The notes: generated by a model not told the origin, from the letters alone. Positions 1-8,143 are shown, counted from the stretch's first letter. The stretch is DNA of 17,616 bases from an uncultured Eubacteriales bacterium (GCA_900553265.1 USDD01000059.1:1-17616), one strand, 5' to 3'. Made by a program: numbers and translations.

Positions 1-1
1 G

Positions 2-706
2 AACGCCTACGACACCTGCTCCCGCTGCGGCTACACCACCTATGCGGAGCTGGCAACTCTGAATCACGACCTGCTCCACCACGCCGCGCAGGCCCCCTCC
101 TGCACAGAAAAGGGCTGGAACGCCTACGACACCTGCTCCCTCTGCGACTACACCACCTATGCGGAACTGGCGGCTCTGAACCACGACCTGCTCCACCACG
201 CCGCGCAGGCTCCCTCCTGCACCGAAACCGGCTGGAATGCCTACGACACCTGTTCCCGCTGCGACTACACCACCTATGCGGAGCTGGCAGCGCTTGAACA
301 TGACCTGCTCCACCACGCCGCGCAGGCTCCCTCCTGCACCGAAACCGGCTGGAACGCCTACGACACCTGCTCCCGCTGCGGCTACACCACCTATGCGGAG
401 CTGGCAGCTCTGAACCACGACCTGCTCCACCATGCCGCGCAGGCCCCCTCCTGCACGGAAAATGGCTGGAACGCCTACGACACCTGCTCCCGCTGCGATT
501 ACACCTCCTATACGGAGCTGGCGGCTCTGAACCACGACCTGCTCCACCACGCCGCGCAGGCTCCCACTTGCACGAAAAAGGGCTGGAACGCCTACGACAC
601 CTGCGGGCGTGAGGGCTGCGACTACACCACCTATCAGGAGCTTGACGCGCTGGGACATTCCTATGAAGCCCGCACGGTTCAGCCCACCTGCACGAAGAAA
701 GGATAT
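2..706 (+). repeat. 117-bp in-frame tandem repeat array (5 units plus a degenerate sixth)
   Basis: Units begin at 2, 119, 236, 353 and 470, each exactly 117 bp. A sixth unit at 587-706 is 120 bp and has C-x4-C in place of CxxC. Units 1-5 differ at only a few bases each, so expansion is recent or they are being homogenised. Units 1 and 4 share CSRCG and the same 'gccccctcc' variant. Units 2 and 5 share the 'ctggcggctctgaacc' variant. This hints at duplication of a three-unit (351-bp) block. The array reaches the window edge, so the true copy number is unknown. Confidence 0.95.
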
Positions 707-1279
707 ACCCTGCATACCTGCGTCCGCTGCAAAGACAGGTATACCGATGCGGTCGTTTCCAGCCGCGGTCACTGGTACGGCGAATGGTCGCCGAACGGCG
801 ACGCCACCAGCAGCGCCGATTGCCGGCGAAACGGCTGCAAGCATACGGGCAAGGTTCCCTGCGAGCCGCTTGCCTGTCGCCTGCTGCTCAGGGACGCGGA
901 GGCATATGATTTCACGCTCTGTCCTGTCTGCGGCGAGACTGGCGACGGCGCGCGGCTGACCCTGATCGAGGAAGCGAGGGCGACGGCGCAGCGCCTGCCG
1001 CGCGGCAAGCTGACGCTGCGCATCGGCGATTTGCAAAACGGCGAGCGCGTGCTGAGCGTTGGCTTTGAGTACGGCGGAAAACTGACTCAGCCCACGGGGC
1101 AGATGGAGATCACTCTGCCCGCGGCATTACTGGACGGCTATGCGCTGATGCTGCTGGATGCGGACGGCGCGGAAACAGCGCTTCCCCACACGCTGAACGG
1201 CGGCGAAGCAACCTTTGCGCTGGACTTCGCGGCAGACGAAAGCCCTGCCCTGGTGCTTCGTCTCATTCCGGTTTCCTGA
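2..1279 (+). CDS. Cys/His-rich tandem-repeat protein, probably extracellular (5' end off window)
   Basis: The reading frame is open from the window edge and ends with TGA at 1277-1279, giving 425 visible codons. The visible N-terminal part is five 39-residue repeats plus a 40-residue degenerate sixth. Each repeat carries a CxxC pair (CSRC), a third Cys in an S/T-C-T motif, an HD and an HH pair, and ends in GW. A looser Cys/His segment follows (about residues 236-320), then a repeat-free C-terminal domain (about 325-425) rich in beta-prone and acidic segments. No LPXTG motif or C-terminal membrane anchor is visible. Similar short Cys-containing repeats occur in large surface or secreted proteins of gut Clostridia, so an extracellular role is inferred. 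The signal peptide would lie outside the window. The three Cys and three His per unit could bind metal or form disulfides, and the sequence does not decide which. Function unknown. Confidence 0.8.
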   Translation, partial: NAYDTCSRCGYTTYAELATLNHDLLHHAAQAPSCTEKGWNAYDTCSLCDYTTYAELAALNHDLLHHAAQAPSCTETGWNAYDTCSRCDYTTYAELAALEHDLLHHAAQAPSCTETGWNAYDTCSRCGYTTYAELAALNHDLLHHAAQAPSCTENGWNAYDTCSRCDYTSYTELAALNHDLLHHAAQAPTCTKKGWNAYDTCGREGCDYTTYQELDALGHSYEARTVQPTCTKKGYTLHTCVRCKDRYTDAVVSSRGHWYGEWSPNGDATSSADCRRNGCKHTGKVPCEPLACRLLLRDAEAYDFTLCPVCGETGDGARLTLIEEARATAQRLPRGKLTLRIGDLQNGERVLSVGFEYGGKLTQPTGQMEITLPAALLDGYALMLLDADGAETALPHTLNGGEATFALDFAADESPALVLRLIPVS

Positions 1280-1301
1280 TTCTCCACGGCGCATAACCAA
1301 C

Positions 1302-1329
1302 GGGAGGGCGCGGCCAGTCTCGCCCTCCC
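1302..1329 (+). terminator. Putative terminator of the repeat-protein gene
   Basis: A perfect 9-bp stem GGGAGGGCG/CGCCCTCCC with a 10-nt loop begins 22 bases after the stop codon. The following sequence (atatatgttc) is only weakly T-rich, so intrinsic termination is likely but not certain. Confidence 0.55.
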
Positions 1330-1499
1330 ATATATGTTCAAAGCGCCCGACGGGGACGCGCTTTATATGGCAGCGGAATCACCTCTTTGGCAAATGGCGT
1401 GCCCTGCGCGAGGGGCACGCCATGCTTTAATCCTCTTGAAACCGCCCCTTTGCGCAGGCAGAGGATTCTGAGCCATCGCCCTGACGGCGCATCTGTTTT

Positions 1500-1524
1500 C
1501 CGGCGCAAGCCGCCGGTGATTTTT
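1500..1524 (+). terminator. Terminator-like hairpin
   Basis: Stem CCGGCG/CGCCGG with a 5-nt loop, followed by TGATTTTT on the plus strand. It lies about 220 bases past the nearest plus-strand gene, so it would terminate either read-through or an unidentified transcript from this intergenic region. Confidence 0.35.
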
Positions 1525-1565
1525 GGGAAGGCATCCCTAAGCCAGCTTCATTTCTCATTACGCAT

Positions 1566-1611
1566 ACAGGCGCAGAGGGCAGAATTGCTCTCCACGCCTG
1601 TGCTCTTTTCC
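1566..1611 (+). terminator. Terminator-like long hairpin
   Basis: Outer stem ACAGGCG/CGCCTGT (1566-1572/1595-1601) encloses a second stem GAGGGCA/TGCTCTC with one G-T pair and a GAAT loop. The plus-strand sequence continues GCTCTTTTCC. No gene is seen immediately upstream, so its role is uncertain. Confidence 0.35.
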
Positions 1612-1749
1612 CCGCCATAATCAAACAACGTATTCTTGAATTTCATCAAATCGTTTGAATTAGGTCGATTTCAAAGGAATGACACGTCTGCCGGTTGCCC
1701 GTTCGCTTTCCCGCGGGGATTTCCTCCGCGAAACGCCCTTTCCCGCGCT

Positions 1750-2517
1750 CTATTGCAGATTTTCGCTGCGCGAGGGCTGGAGGTCGGTGCGGGCGGCTTC
1801 CATTTCGCCGATGCGCTCGGCCAGCAGGGCGCAGAACTCGTCCATGCCGTCAGCGCGCTCGCTCGCCGGGCGGGCGAGGAACTCCTTGATGGGCTGCACG
1901 AGTTTTTCGGCGGCGCGCAGAGCCGCGTCGGGCGCGGGCGCGGCGGACTGGAGATAGCGCGCGAGGGTGTCGCAGGCGCGGGCCAGCTCGCCGTCGCCGG
2001 AGCGCCGGGCAGCCTCCTCCATGCGCGCGCAGGCCTGACCCAGGTCGGCGCGCTCGCGATGGCTGACCGTGGGCGCGTCGCACTCCACGCCCTGCTCGTT
2101 GAGCTTCTCCACCAGCCCGCGCACGTACTCCGGTCGGCTCTTCACCACGGCGCGGTACTTGTTCTGATAGCGCAGCATCAGGCTGTGATCGCCGCCGGAG
2201 AGCTTCTGAAGGCAGGCGCGCACGCTCTGACCCGCCGCGCGGGCCACCAGCACCTGCTCCATCAGCCAGTCGATCTCCGGCTGTGTAAAGGGCACAAAGC
2301 GCGCGGGATGGCTCTCGCCGCCCTGTCGGCGCACCTGGGCGTAGTAGTAATTGCGGATGCTGTTGGGCCGCCGGCCCGTCTGCTCGGCGATCCGCTCGAA
2401 CACCGCCTTCAGCGGCAGCCCCTGCTGCTGCGCCTCGTCGGCCGTCTCCCACAGCATTCTGTTTTCCGCGTCGCTCCATCCCGACCGGCGGCCCGGCCGA
2501 ACCATCGCCTGCTCCAT
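1750..2517 (-). CDS. Myb/SANT-like DNA-binding protein, probable transcription regulator
   Basis: 255 residues from the ATG at 2517, which has a strong GGAGGGG Shine-Dalgarno site 5 bases upstream. A TTG at 2571 extends the frame but has no such site. The N-terminal 65 residues form a Myb/SANT-like helical domain (W14, W23, and a recognition-helix-like segment GRRPNSIRNYYY at about 48-59). A second segment with the same layout follows at about 76-125 (FTQPEIDWL, then LMLRYQNKYR), so there are probably two tandem repeats. Residues 155-245 are helical and highly charged, perhaps for oligomerisation. Myb-like regulators of this size (RsfA-like in Bacillus) are known in Bacillota. The target is unknown. 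The gene is divergent from the nucleotidyltransferase at 2679, which is a reasonable first candidate target. No clear intrinsic terminator follows it. Confidence 0.8.
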   Translation of the reverse strand: MEQAMVRPGRRSGWSDAENRMLWETADEAQQQGLPLKAVFERIAEQTGRRPNSIRNYYYAQVRRQGGESHPARFVPFTQPEIDWLMEQVLVARAAGQSVRACLQKLSGGDHSLMLRYQNKYRAVVKSRPEYVRGLVEKLNEQGVECDAPTVSHRERADLGQACARMEEAARRSGDGELARACDTLARYLQSAAPAPDAALRAAEKLVQPIKEFLARPASERADGMDEFCALLAERIGEMEAARTDLQPSRSENLQ

Positions 2518-2619
2518 CTGATCCCCTCCAAAAGGCTTGATGATACAGAGTATGCGCGACGTATGCTCCAAATATACTGCAAACCGCCCGGAGCAAAAGT
2601 TTTTTGCCCAATCTGCGGA

Positions 2620-2648
2620 TTGACTTTTTCCTTTTCCCGCGCTATGAT
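2620..2648 (+). promoter_or_regulatory. Sigma-A promoter for the nucleotidyltransferase gene
   Basis: TTGACT (2620-2625), a 17-base spacer and TATGAT (2643-2648). The ATG follows at 2679 with a GAGGTG ribosome site at 2665-2670. Confidence 0.85.
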
Positions 2649-2678
2649 GGAAAAAAACGTTAGCGAGGTGTTCCCCTC

Positions 2679-3587
2679 ATGAATAAGCCCACTCTGGTGG
2701 TCATGGCCGCGGGCATGGGCAGCCGCTTCGGCGGATGCAAGCAGATCACGCCCGTGGACGACGCCGGCCACGTCATCATCGACTTCTCCATCTTCGACGC
2801 GCTGCGCGCCGGCTTTGGAAAGATCGTCTGCATCATCAAGCCCGAAATGGAGGCCGATTTCCGCGCCGCCGTGGGCGACCGCATCGCGAAATGCGCGCCT
2901 CTGGAATACGCCTATCAGACCATCGACCGTCTGCCCGCGGGCTACAGCGTGCCCGAAGGCCGCACCAAGCCCTGGGGCACCGGCCACGCCGTGCTGTGCG
3001 CCAAGGACAGGATCGACGGCGATTTCGCCGTCATCAACGCCGATGACTTCTACGGCGCGGGTGCGTTCCAGGCCGCGGCGGACTTCCTCACCGGCGAATC
3101 CGGCCAGACCAACCACGCCATGGTGGCCTATCGCGTGGAGAACACGCTGACCGAGAACGGCTCCGTCTCCCGCGGCGTGTGCGCGGTGGAGAACGGCCTG
3201 CTCACCGGCGTGACCGAGCGGACGACCATCGTGCCCCGGGAGGGCGGCGCGGCCTACATCGAGGATGGAAAGGAGACCTTCCTGCCTGCGGGCACGCCCG
3301 TGTCCATGAACCTCTGGGCCTTCCGCCGCAGCGTGCTGGACGAGCTGGAGAGCCGCTTCCCGGCGTGGCTGGACGAAAACGTCCCGCTCAACCCCATGAA
3401 GTGCGAGTACTTCCTGCCGCTGATTCCCAACGCGCTCATCCGTGAGGGCAGGGGCACCGTCCGCGTGCTGACCACCGACGAGCGCTGGTTCGGCGTGACC
3501 TACCACGACGATCTCGCCGCGGTGCAGACCGCCGTCGCCGCCATGAAGCGCGAGGGCAGGTATCCCGAGAAGCTCTGGGAGAAGTAA
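2679..3587 (+). CDS. Sugar-phosphate nucleotidyltransferase family protein
   Basis: 302 residues. The family transfers a nucleotidyl group from an NTP to a sugar phosphate in the cytoplasm. The N-terminus has the nucleotide-binding signature (MAAGMGSRFGG, 9-19) followed by K21. KPWGTGHAVL (about 97-106) and NADDFYG (120-126, the metal-binding acidic pair) are also present. The fold is that of glucose-1-phosphate uridylyl/thymidylyltransferases, but the sequence fits a separate group of about 300 residues common in gut Bacillota and Bacteroidota, whose substrate I cannot assign. Start: ATG with GAGGTG 8 bases upstream and a matched promoter. It stands alone, divergent from the Myb-like gene and convergent with rlmH. 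It is not adjacent to the surface-polymer operon at 11968-15699 but could feed the same or another glycan. Confidence 0.85.
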   Translation: MNKPTLVVMAAGMGSRFGGCKQITPVDDAGHVIIDFSIFDALRAGFGKIVCIIKPEMEADFRAAVGDRIAKCAPLEYAYQTIDRLPAGYSVPEGRTKPWGTGHAVLCAKDRIDGDFAVINADDFYGAGAFQAAADFLTGESGQTNHAMVAYRVENTLTENGSVSRGVCAVENGLLTGVTERTTIVPREGGAAYIEDGKETFLPAGTPVSMNLWAFRRSVLDELESRFPAWLDENVPLNPMKCEYFLPLIPNALIREGRGTVRVLTTDERWFGVTYHDDLAAVQTAVAAMKREGRYPEKLWEK

Positions 3588-3607
3588 AAACCGATTGGAC
3601 AGAAAAA

Positions 3608-3640
3608 GGCGCGATTCACAGAAATGCGAATCGCGTCTTT
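3608..3640. terminator. Bidirectional terminator between nucleotidyltransferase gene and rlmH
   Basis: Stem GGCGCGATTC (3608-3617)/GAATCGCGTC (3628-3637), 10 bp with one G-T pair and a 10-nt loop. TTTT follows on the plus strand, and AAAAA precedes it (TTTTT when read on the minus strand). It starts 20 bases after the plus-strand stop and touches the rlmH stop, so it serves both convergent units. Confidence 0.9.
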
Positions 3641-4117
3641 TCACTTGTGATATTTCTCCCCCGCGCGGATGCGCTCGCTGCGATAGAGCTGCTCCAGCAG
3701 GATCACGCGCATCAGGCCGTGGGGAAAGGTGAGGTTGGAGAAGGACAGCCGCTCGTCGGCGCGGCGGAGCACCTCGTCGGACAGGCCGTTGGAGCCGCCG
3801 ATGACGAACACCACCCGCCGCCCGTCCGCCGACCATCGGCCCGTCAGGCGGGACAGGCCCACGGAATCCGGCGCGTCGGCGCGGATGCACAGGGCCACCA
3901 CGCGGTCGCCCGGGCGAATGTGCTTCATCAGCGCCGCGCCCTCCCGGTCGATTCCCTGACGGATGAGCGCCTCGCTGGGATGCTCCGGCTCACGCACGTC
4001 GTCCACGGCGACGATTTCGTACTTTCCATAGCGCGAAAGGCGCTTCAGATACTCGGCGCAGCCGTCCGCCTGCCACTTTTCCTTCAGCTTGCCCACGCAG
4101 AGGATGGTCGCGTTCAT
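3641..4117 (-). CDS. rlmH: 23S rRNA (pseudouridine-1915-N3)-methyltransferase RlmH
   Basis: 158 residues, the usual length. RlmH is a SPOUT-class enzyme that uses S-adenosylmethionine to methylate pseudouridine 1915 in helix 69 of 23S rRNA on the assembled 70S ribosome. The SAM-binding knot motif FVIGGSNGL is at 104-112. The conserved C-terminus follows (TFPHGLMRVILLEQLYR at 130-146), ending in YHK. ATG start with AGGGAG 7 bases upstream. Last gene of the six-gene minus-strand unit, 68 bases after the CPBP protease gene, and directly followed by the terminator. The 68-base gap has no convincing promoter. Confidence 0.97.
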   Translation of the reverse strand: MNATILCVGKLKEKWQADGCAEYLKRLSRYGKYEIVAVDDVREPEHPSEALIRQGIDREGAALMKHIRPGDRVVALCIRADAPDSVGLSRLTGRWSADGRRVVFVIGGSNGLSDEVLRRADERLSFSNLTFPHGLMRVILLEQLYRSERIRAGEKYHK

Positions 4118-4185
4118 GGCGCTCTCCCTTCGGAAGGATCAATTCTTTTCTCTAAGGGAACGCCGCCGAATTGTGCGGTGTTGCC

Positions 4186-5265
4186 CTAAATCAGCATGCC
4201 GTAAATGTCCAGCGCGTACAGCACCAGCGCGCTGAGCACGCCGGCGGCCAGCACCAGAATCGTGCCCGCGGACAGCGGCGAGCGGTCGACAGGCCCCTCC
4301 GCGCTGTCCATCGCCTCGGACAGCGCGCGGCGCATCTCCGCAACCCGCTCGGCGGGATTCTCCGTCGGGTTCACGGGCAGCCGGCCGTTGAACATCCGCG
4401 CAAAGCCGTTCTTCAGCGCGAACTGCACCCGGAATTTCTGGAGCAGGCCCCAGATCATCAGCCCGATGAACAGCGCGCCCAGGAGCATGGAGGCCACGCT
4501 TCCCACGCCGCCGATGGCGGAAAACAGATCGACCTCGCCCGTTCCGCCGCTCTCCATGCCGGAGGTCACGTAGTTGAACAGCACCGCCGCGGCGTTATAG
4601 GCGCTGTGGAAGATCATGCCCCCGTAGATGGAATCCGTCCAGCGGACGATCAGCGCCAGCAAAAGGCCGCAGAGCAGCTGCGCGGGCAGGCCCAGCAGCG
4701 AGCCGTGGAGCATGGCGAACAGCAGCGCCGTGACCCACACGGCACGGCGGCCGCCCCGGGGCTCCCATGCCGAGAGCATCACGCCGCGGAACAGCAGCTC
4801 CTCGCACACGCCGGCCAGCAGCGTGGCCGAGAGCACGCTCCGGGTCAGCTCGCCTGAATTGGCCGGGCGCACGTAGTCGCTGACGAACACATTCAGCCCC
4901 ACCCGCTGCCACGCCGCCGACCACAGCAGGTTGATGTTGTACACGCCGGCGAAGAACAGCAGCGCGATCACCACAATGCGCACCGTCGCGCCGAAGGACA
5001 CGGGATTCAGCCGCAGACACTGGCTCCGCCCGCGCGTCGCCCAGAGGACGACGGGCAGATACAGAAAGGGCATGTAGTACAGCACGTTGGTCGCCAGCGC
5101 AGCCCATTCCCGGGTGATTCCCGGAAAGACGCGGCTGAGCATGCCGACAAAGGGCCCGCTCAGAAAGCTGACCGCGAAGAGACCCATCGCGGCAAGCAGG
5201 TACAGCCCGCTTGCCGCAAACACGCGCGATTCCGGCTTTTCGGGCCGGGAAGCATTGTTTTCCAT
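4186..5265 (-). CDS. CPBP family intramembrane glutamic protease
   Basis: 359 residues with about eight hydrophobic segments (roughly 17-40, 58-76, 92-115, 143-165, 175-192, 196-208, 255-275, 334-355). All three CPBP (Abi/CAAX) motifs are present: EELLFR (155-160), FAMLH with H187, and HSAYN (H220, N224). The family cleaves or processes substrates within the membrane. Known roles include prenyl-protein processing in eukaryotes and bacteriocin immunity or surface-protein processing in Gram-positives. The substrate here is unknown. The C-terminal part is longer than the core domain: a soluble linker at about 278-332, then a last membrane segment. It starts 9 bases after the ychF stop, with GAGGAC overlapping the ychF end, so translation is probably coupled. 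Confidence 0.92.
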   Translation of the reverse strand: MENNASRPEKPESRVFAASGLYLLAAMGLFAVSFLSGPFVGMLSRVFPGITREWAALATNVLYYMPFLYLPVVLWATRGRSQCLRLNPVSFGATVRIVVIALLFFAGVYNINLLWSAAWQRVGLNVFVSDYVRPANSGELTRSVLSATLLAGVCEELLFRGVMLSAWEPRGGRRAVWVTALLFAMLHGSLLGLPAQLLCGLLLALIVRWTDSIYGGMIFHSAYNAAAVLFNYVTSGMESGGTGEVDLFSAIGGVGSVASMLLGALFIGLMIWGLLQKFRVQFALKNGFARMFNGRLPVNPTENPAERVAEMRRALSEAMDSAEGPVDRSPLSAGTILVLAAGVLSALVLYALDIYGMLI

Positions 5266-5274
5266 GAACAGTCC

Positions 5275-6372
5275 TCAGACGTTGAAGCGGAACAGCGTCA
5301 CGTCGCCGTCCTTCATCACGTAGTCCTTGCCCTCGCTGCGCACGAGACCCTTCTCCCTGCAGGCGTTCATGGAGCCCTCGCGGATCAGGTCGTCGTAGGC
5401 GACGATCTCGGCGCGGATGAAGCCGCGCTCGAAGTCCGAATGGATCTTGCCGGCGGCCTGCGGGGCCTTGGTGCCCTTTTCGATGGTCCAGGCGCGAACC
5501 TCCTTGGGGCCGGCGGTGAGATAGCTGATGAGCCCCAGCAGCGAGTAGCCCAGCGTCACCAGACGGTCGAGGCCGGATTCGCCGATGCCCATGTCCTCCA
5601 GGAACATCTGCTTCTCCTCCGGCTCCATCTGGGAGATTTCCTCCTCGGCGGAGGCGCAGATGACCAGCACCTGCGCGCCCTCGGCCTCGGCGACCTCGCG
5701 CACGGGGCGAACCAGCGGCAGCTCGCTCTCGTCCTTGCCCAGATCCTCCTCGCCGATGTTGGCGGCGTAGATGACCTTCTTCATGGTCAGCAGGAACCAG
5801 TCCTTCGCCGCGGCCAGCTGATCCTCGTCCAGCGGCGCGGTGCGGGCGGGCTTGCCGTCGTTGAGATGCCTGAGCAGAATCTCGCCCGCCTCGGCCTCCA
5901 CGGCGTACTTCTTTTCGCCCTTCTTCAGCATGGCGGCGGCCTTTTCGGCGCGCTTCTGCACGGTTTCGATGTCGGCCAGCACCAGCTCGGTGTTGATGAC
6001 GTCGATGTCCCGGGCGGGATCGACGCTGCCGTCCACGTGGATGACGTTCTCATCCTCGAAGCAGCGTACGACGTGGACGATGGCGTCCACCTCGCGGATG
6101 TGGCTGAGAAACTTGTTGCCCAGACCCTCGCCCCGGCTCGCGCCCTTGACCAGACCGGCGATGTCCACGAACTCCAGCGTCGCGGGGGTGTACTTCTCGG
6201 GATGGTACATCTCGGCCAGCACGTCCAGTCGCCTGTCCGGCACGGCCACCACGCCGGTGTTCGGCTCGATGGTACAGAAGGGATAGTTGGCGGCCTGCGC
6301 GCCCGCGCAGGTGATGGCGTTAAACAGCGTGCTCTTGCCGACGTTCGGCAGTCCGACGACGCCCAGTTTCAT
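5275..6372 (-). CDS. ychF: Ribosome-binding ATPase YchF (Obg-like P-loop family)
   Basis: 365 residues, typical length. P-loop GLPNVGKST (7-15), the NYPF switch region and DIAGLVKGASRGEGLGN follow as in YchF/OLA1 proteins. The C-terminal TGS domain ends KDGDVTLFRFNV. YchF binds ribosomes and prefers ATP over GTP because its G4 motif is altered. In E. coli it has been linked to the response to hydrogen peroxide. ATG start with AAAGGAAG about 8 bases upstream. It lies 49 bases after the phosphohexomutase gene. Confidence 0.97.
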   Translation of the reverse strand: MKLGVVGLPNVGKSTLFNAITCAGAQAANYPFCTIEPNTGVVAVPDRRLDVLAEMYHPEKYTPATLEFVDIAGLVKGASRGEGLGNKFLSHIREVDAIVHVVRCFEDENVIHVDGSVDPARDIDVINTELVLADIETVQKRAEKAAAMLKKGEKKYAVEAEAGEILLRHLNDGKPARTAPLDEDQLAAAKDWFLLTMKKVIYAANIGEEDLGKDESELPLVRPVREVAEAEGAQVLVICASAEEEISQMEPEEKQMFLEDMGIGESGLDRLVTLGYSLLGLISYLTAGPKEVRAWTIEKGTKAPQAAGKIHSDFERGFIRAEIVAYDDLIREGSMNACREKGLVRSEGKDYVMKDGDVTLFRFNV

Positions 6373-6421
6373 ATCGGTTTCTTCCTTTCGTGCGGACGCG
6401 CGAGGCCCGCTTTATGCTCTG

Positions 6422-8143
6422 TTAAAGGCTCTGAAGCAGCTTCACCGCCGCGTCGGAGATCCGGCTCAGGCGCGCCTGCGTCTCCTCGTGGGAGCCGCTG
6501 ACGGCGTTGACGTACAGCTTGATCTTCGGCTCGGTGCCGCTGGGGCGCACGCAGATCCACGCCCGATCCTCAAGCTCGAAGTACAGCACGTTGGACTTGG
6601 GCAGCGTGATCGCCTCGGTTCTGCCGTTCTCCGTGCGGACGGACTTCTGATAGTCCCGCAGCGCGGTCACGGCGAAGCCGCCGAACTCGGCGGGCGGGTT
6701 GTCGCGCAGGCTCTGCATGACCTGCTGCATCTTTGCAAGGCCGTCCTTGCCCGGCAGCACGAAGGACGTGACCCTGTCGCCGTACCAGCCGTACTCCTCG
6801 TAGAGCCGGTCGATGGCGTCCACCAGCGTGCAGCCGTACTTCTTCTTGTACCACGCGGCGGCCTCGGCGATGAGCATGCAGGCGTTCACGCCGTCCTTGT
6901 CGCGCACGTCGGTGCCCGAGAGATAGCCGAAGGACTCCTCGAAGCCGAACATGAACGTGTGCGCGCCGGTGGTTTCAAACAGGTGAATCTGCTCGGCGAT
7001 GTACTTGAAGCCCGTCAGCACCTCGATCATCGCGCAGCCGAAGGACTCGGCGATGGCGCGGGCCATGTCGGTGGAGACGATGGTGGTCACGGCGGCGGCG
7101 TTGGCCGGCAGCTCGCCGCGCTCCTTCTTCTGGGAGAGGATGTAGTGCAGCAGCACGCAGCCGATCTGGTTGCCGTTGAGCAGCCGCGGGCCGTTTTCGG
7201 TCATACAGGCGACGCCCACGCGGTCGCAGTCCGGGTCGGTGGCCACGCACAGGTCGGCCCCCAGCTCGGTCTGCATCTTCAGCGCCAGCGCAAACGCGCC
7301 CGGATCCTCGGGGTTGGGCACCTTTACCGTGGGGAAGTCGCCGTCGGGCTTTTCCTGCTCGGGCACGACGCAGACGTTCTCCATGCCGATTTCCCGAAGG
7401 ATGCGTCGCACCGGGACGTTGCCCGAGCCGTGCAGCGGCGTGTAGACGATCTTGAGCGTCTTGCCCATCTCCCGCGCCAGCTCGGGGTTGACCTGCAGCT
7501 TCTTCACCGCGGCGATGTACGCGTCGTCCACCTCCGCGCCGATGTAAGTCAGCAGACCCTTCCTGAGCGCCTCTTCCTCGTCCATGGGCAGGGATTCTTC
7601 ATAGGCCGTGCCCGGCAGGCGGTCGGTGATGCCGCGCACGGACTCCGGCGGCATCTGTCCGCCGTCGGTCCAGTAGGCCTTGTAGCCGTTGTACTGCTTC
7701 GGGTTGTGGCTGGCGGTGATGACCACGCCGGCGATGCAGCCCAGATGGCGGATGGTGAACGACAGCACCGGCACCGGCCGCAGCGACTCAAACAGATAGG
7801 CCTTCACGCCCGCGGCGCACAGCACCAGCGCCGTCTCCCGGGCGAACCGCGCGGAATTGTTGCGCGAATCGTAGCCGATGGCCACGCCCTTTTCCGCGCC
7901 GCCGTCGGTGGTGAGAATGTATTTGGCCAGCGCGCGGGTGACGCGCCGGACGTTGTAGATATTCAGCCGGTTGGTGCCCGCGCCCATCACGCCGCGCATG
8001 CCGGCGGTGCCGAACTCCAATTCCCGGTAAAAACGATCCTCGATCTCCGCGGGATCGTCCGCAATCGATTTCAGGTCGGCGACGGTCTCCGCGTCGTCGG
8101 AAAACTCGCTCAGCCACTGCCGGTACAGGCTCATCGCGTCCAT
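6422..8143 (-). CDS. Phospho-sugar mutase (phosphoglucomutase/phosphomannomutase)
   Basis: 573 residues, the size of the Bacillus PgcA-type enzymes. It should interconvert hexose 1- and 6-phosphates through a phosphoserine. Catalytic loop TASHNP (143-148, S145), Mg-binding DPDCDR (303-308), sugar-binding GFEESFG (400-406) and phosphate-binding RPSGTEPK (533-540) are all intact. It supplies glucose-1-phosphate (or mannose-1-phosphate) for glycans and glycogen; which sugar is preferred cannot be read off. ATG at 8143 with GGGAG 7 bases upstream is preferred over the in-frame ATG three codons later. Third gene of the unit, 18 bases after the ferritin-like gene. Confidence 0.93.
   Translation of the reverse strand: MDAMSLYRQWLSEFSDDAETVADLKSIADDPAEIEDRFYRELEFGTAGMRGVMGAGTNRLNIYNVRRVTRALAKYILTTDGGAEKGVAIGYDSRNNSARFARETALVLCAAGVKAYLFESLRPVPVLSFTIRHLGCIAGVVITASHNPKQYNGYKAYWTDGGQMPPESVRGITDRLPGTAYEESLPMDEEEALRKGLLTYIGAEVDDAYIAAVKKLQVNPELAREMGKTLKIVYTPLHGSGNVPVRRILREIGMENVCVVPEQEKPDGDFPTVKVPNPEDPGAFALALKMQTELGADLCVATDPDCDRVGVACMTENGPRLLNGNQIGCVLLHYILSQKKERGELPANAAAVTTIVSTDMARAIAESFGCAMIEVLTGFKYIAEQIHLFETTGAHTFMFGFEESFGYLSGTDVRDKDGVNACMLIAEAAAWYKKKYGCTLVDAIDRLYEEYGWYGDRVTSFVLPGKDGLAKMQQVMQSLRDNPPAEFGGFAVTALRDYQKSVRTENGRTEAITLPKSNVLYFELEDRAWICVRPSGTEPKIKLYVNAVSGSHEETQARLSRISDAAVKLLQSL

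Larger units (their letters stand above)
1280..1749. other. Non-coding stretch rich in inverted repeats
   Basis: About 470 bases between two convergent genes. No reading frame here has a credible Shine-Dalgarno site or a recognisable product. Besides the terminator candidate at 1302-1329 there are inverted repeats at 1340-1346/1358-1364 (AAAGCGC), 1394-1404/1413-1423 (ATGGCGTGCCC, perfect 11 bp), 1429-1436/1460-1467 (AATCCTCT), 1500-1505/1511-1516 (CCGGCG, followed by TGATTTTT) and 1566-1572/1595-1601 (ACAGGCG, with an inner 7-bp stem, followed by GCTCTTTTCC). It could be a structured RNA, a row of terminators, or the remains of decayed sequence. I recognise no known RNA family. Confidence 0.6.

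Noticed and set aside
2..706. CRISPR array suggested by regular repeats
   Set aside because: The 117-bp units are contiguous and in frame, without unique spacers, and encode one open reading frame.
1387..1620. Short reading frames in the intergenic region after the repeat-protein gene
   Set aside because: No ribosome sites, no recognisable product, and they run through hairpins.
2409..3890. 493-codon minus-strand reading frame opposite the nucleotidyltransferase
   Set aside because: It spans the divergent promoter region, the nucleotidyltransferase gene, the terminator and part of rlmH; low-complexity Arg/Gly/His composition typical of a GC-rich shadow.
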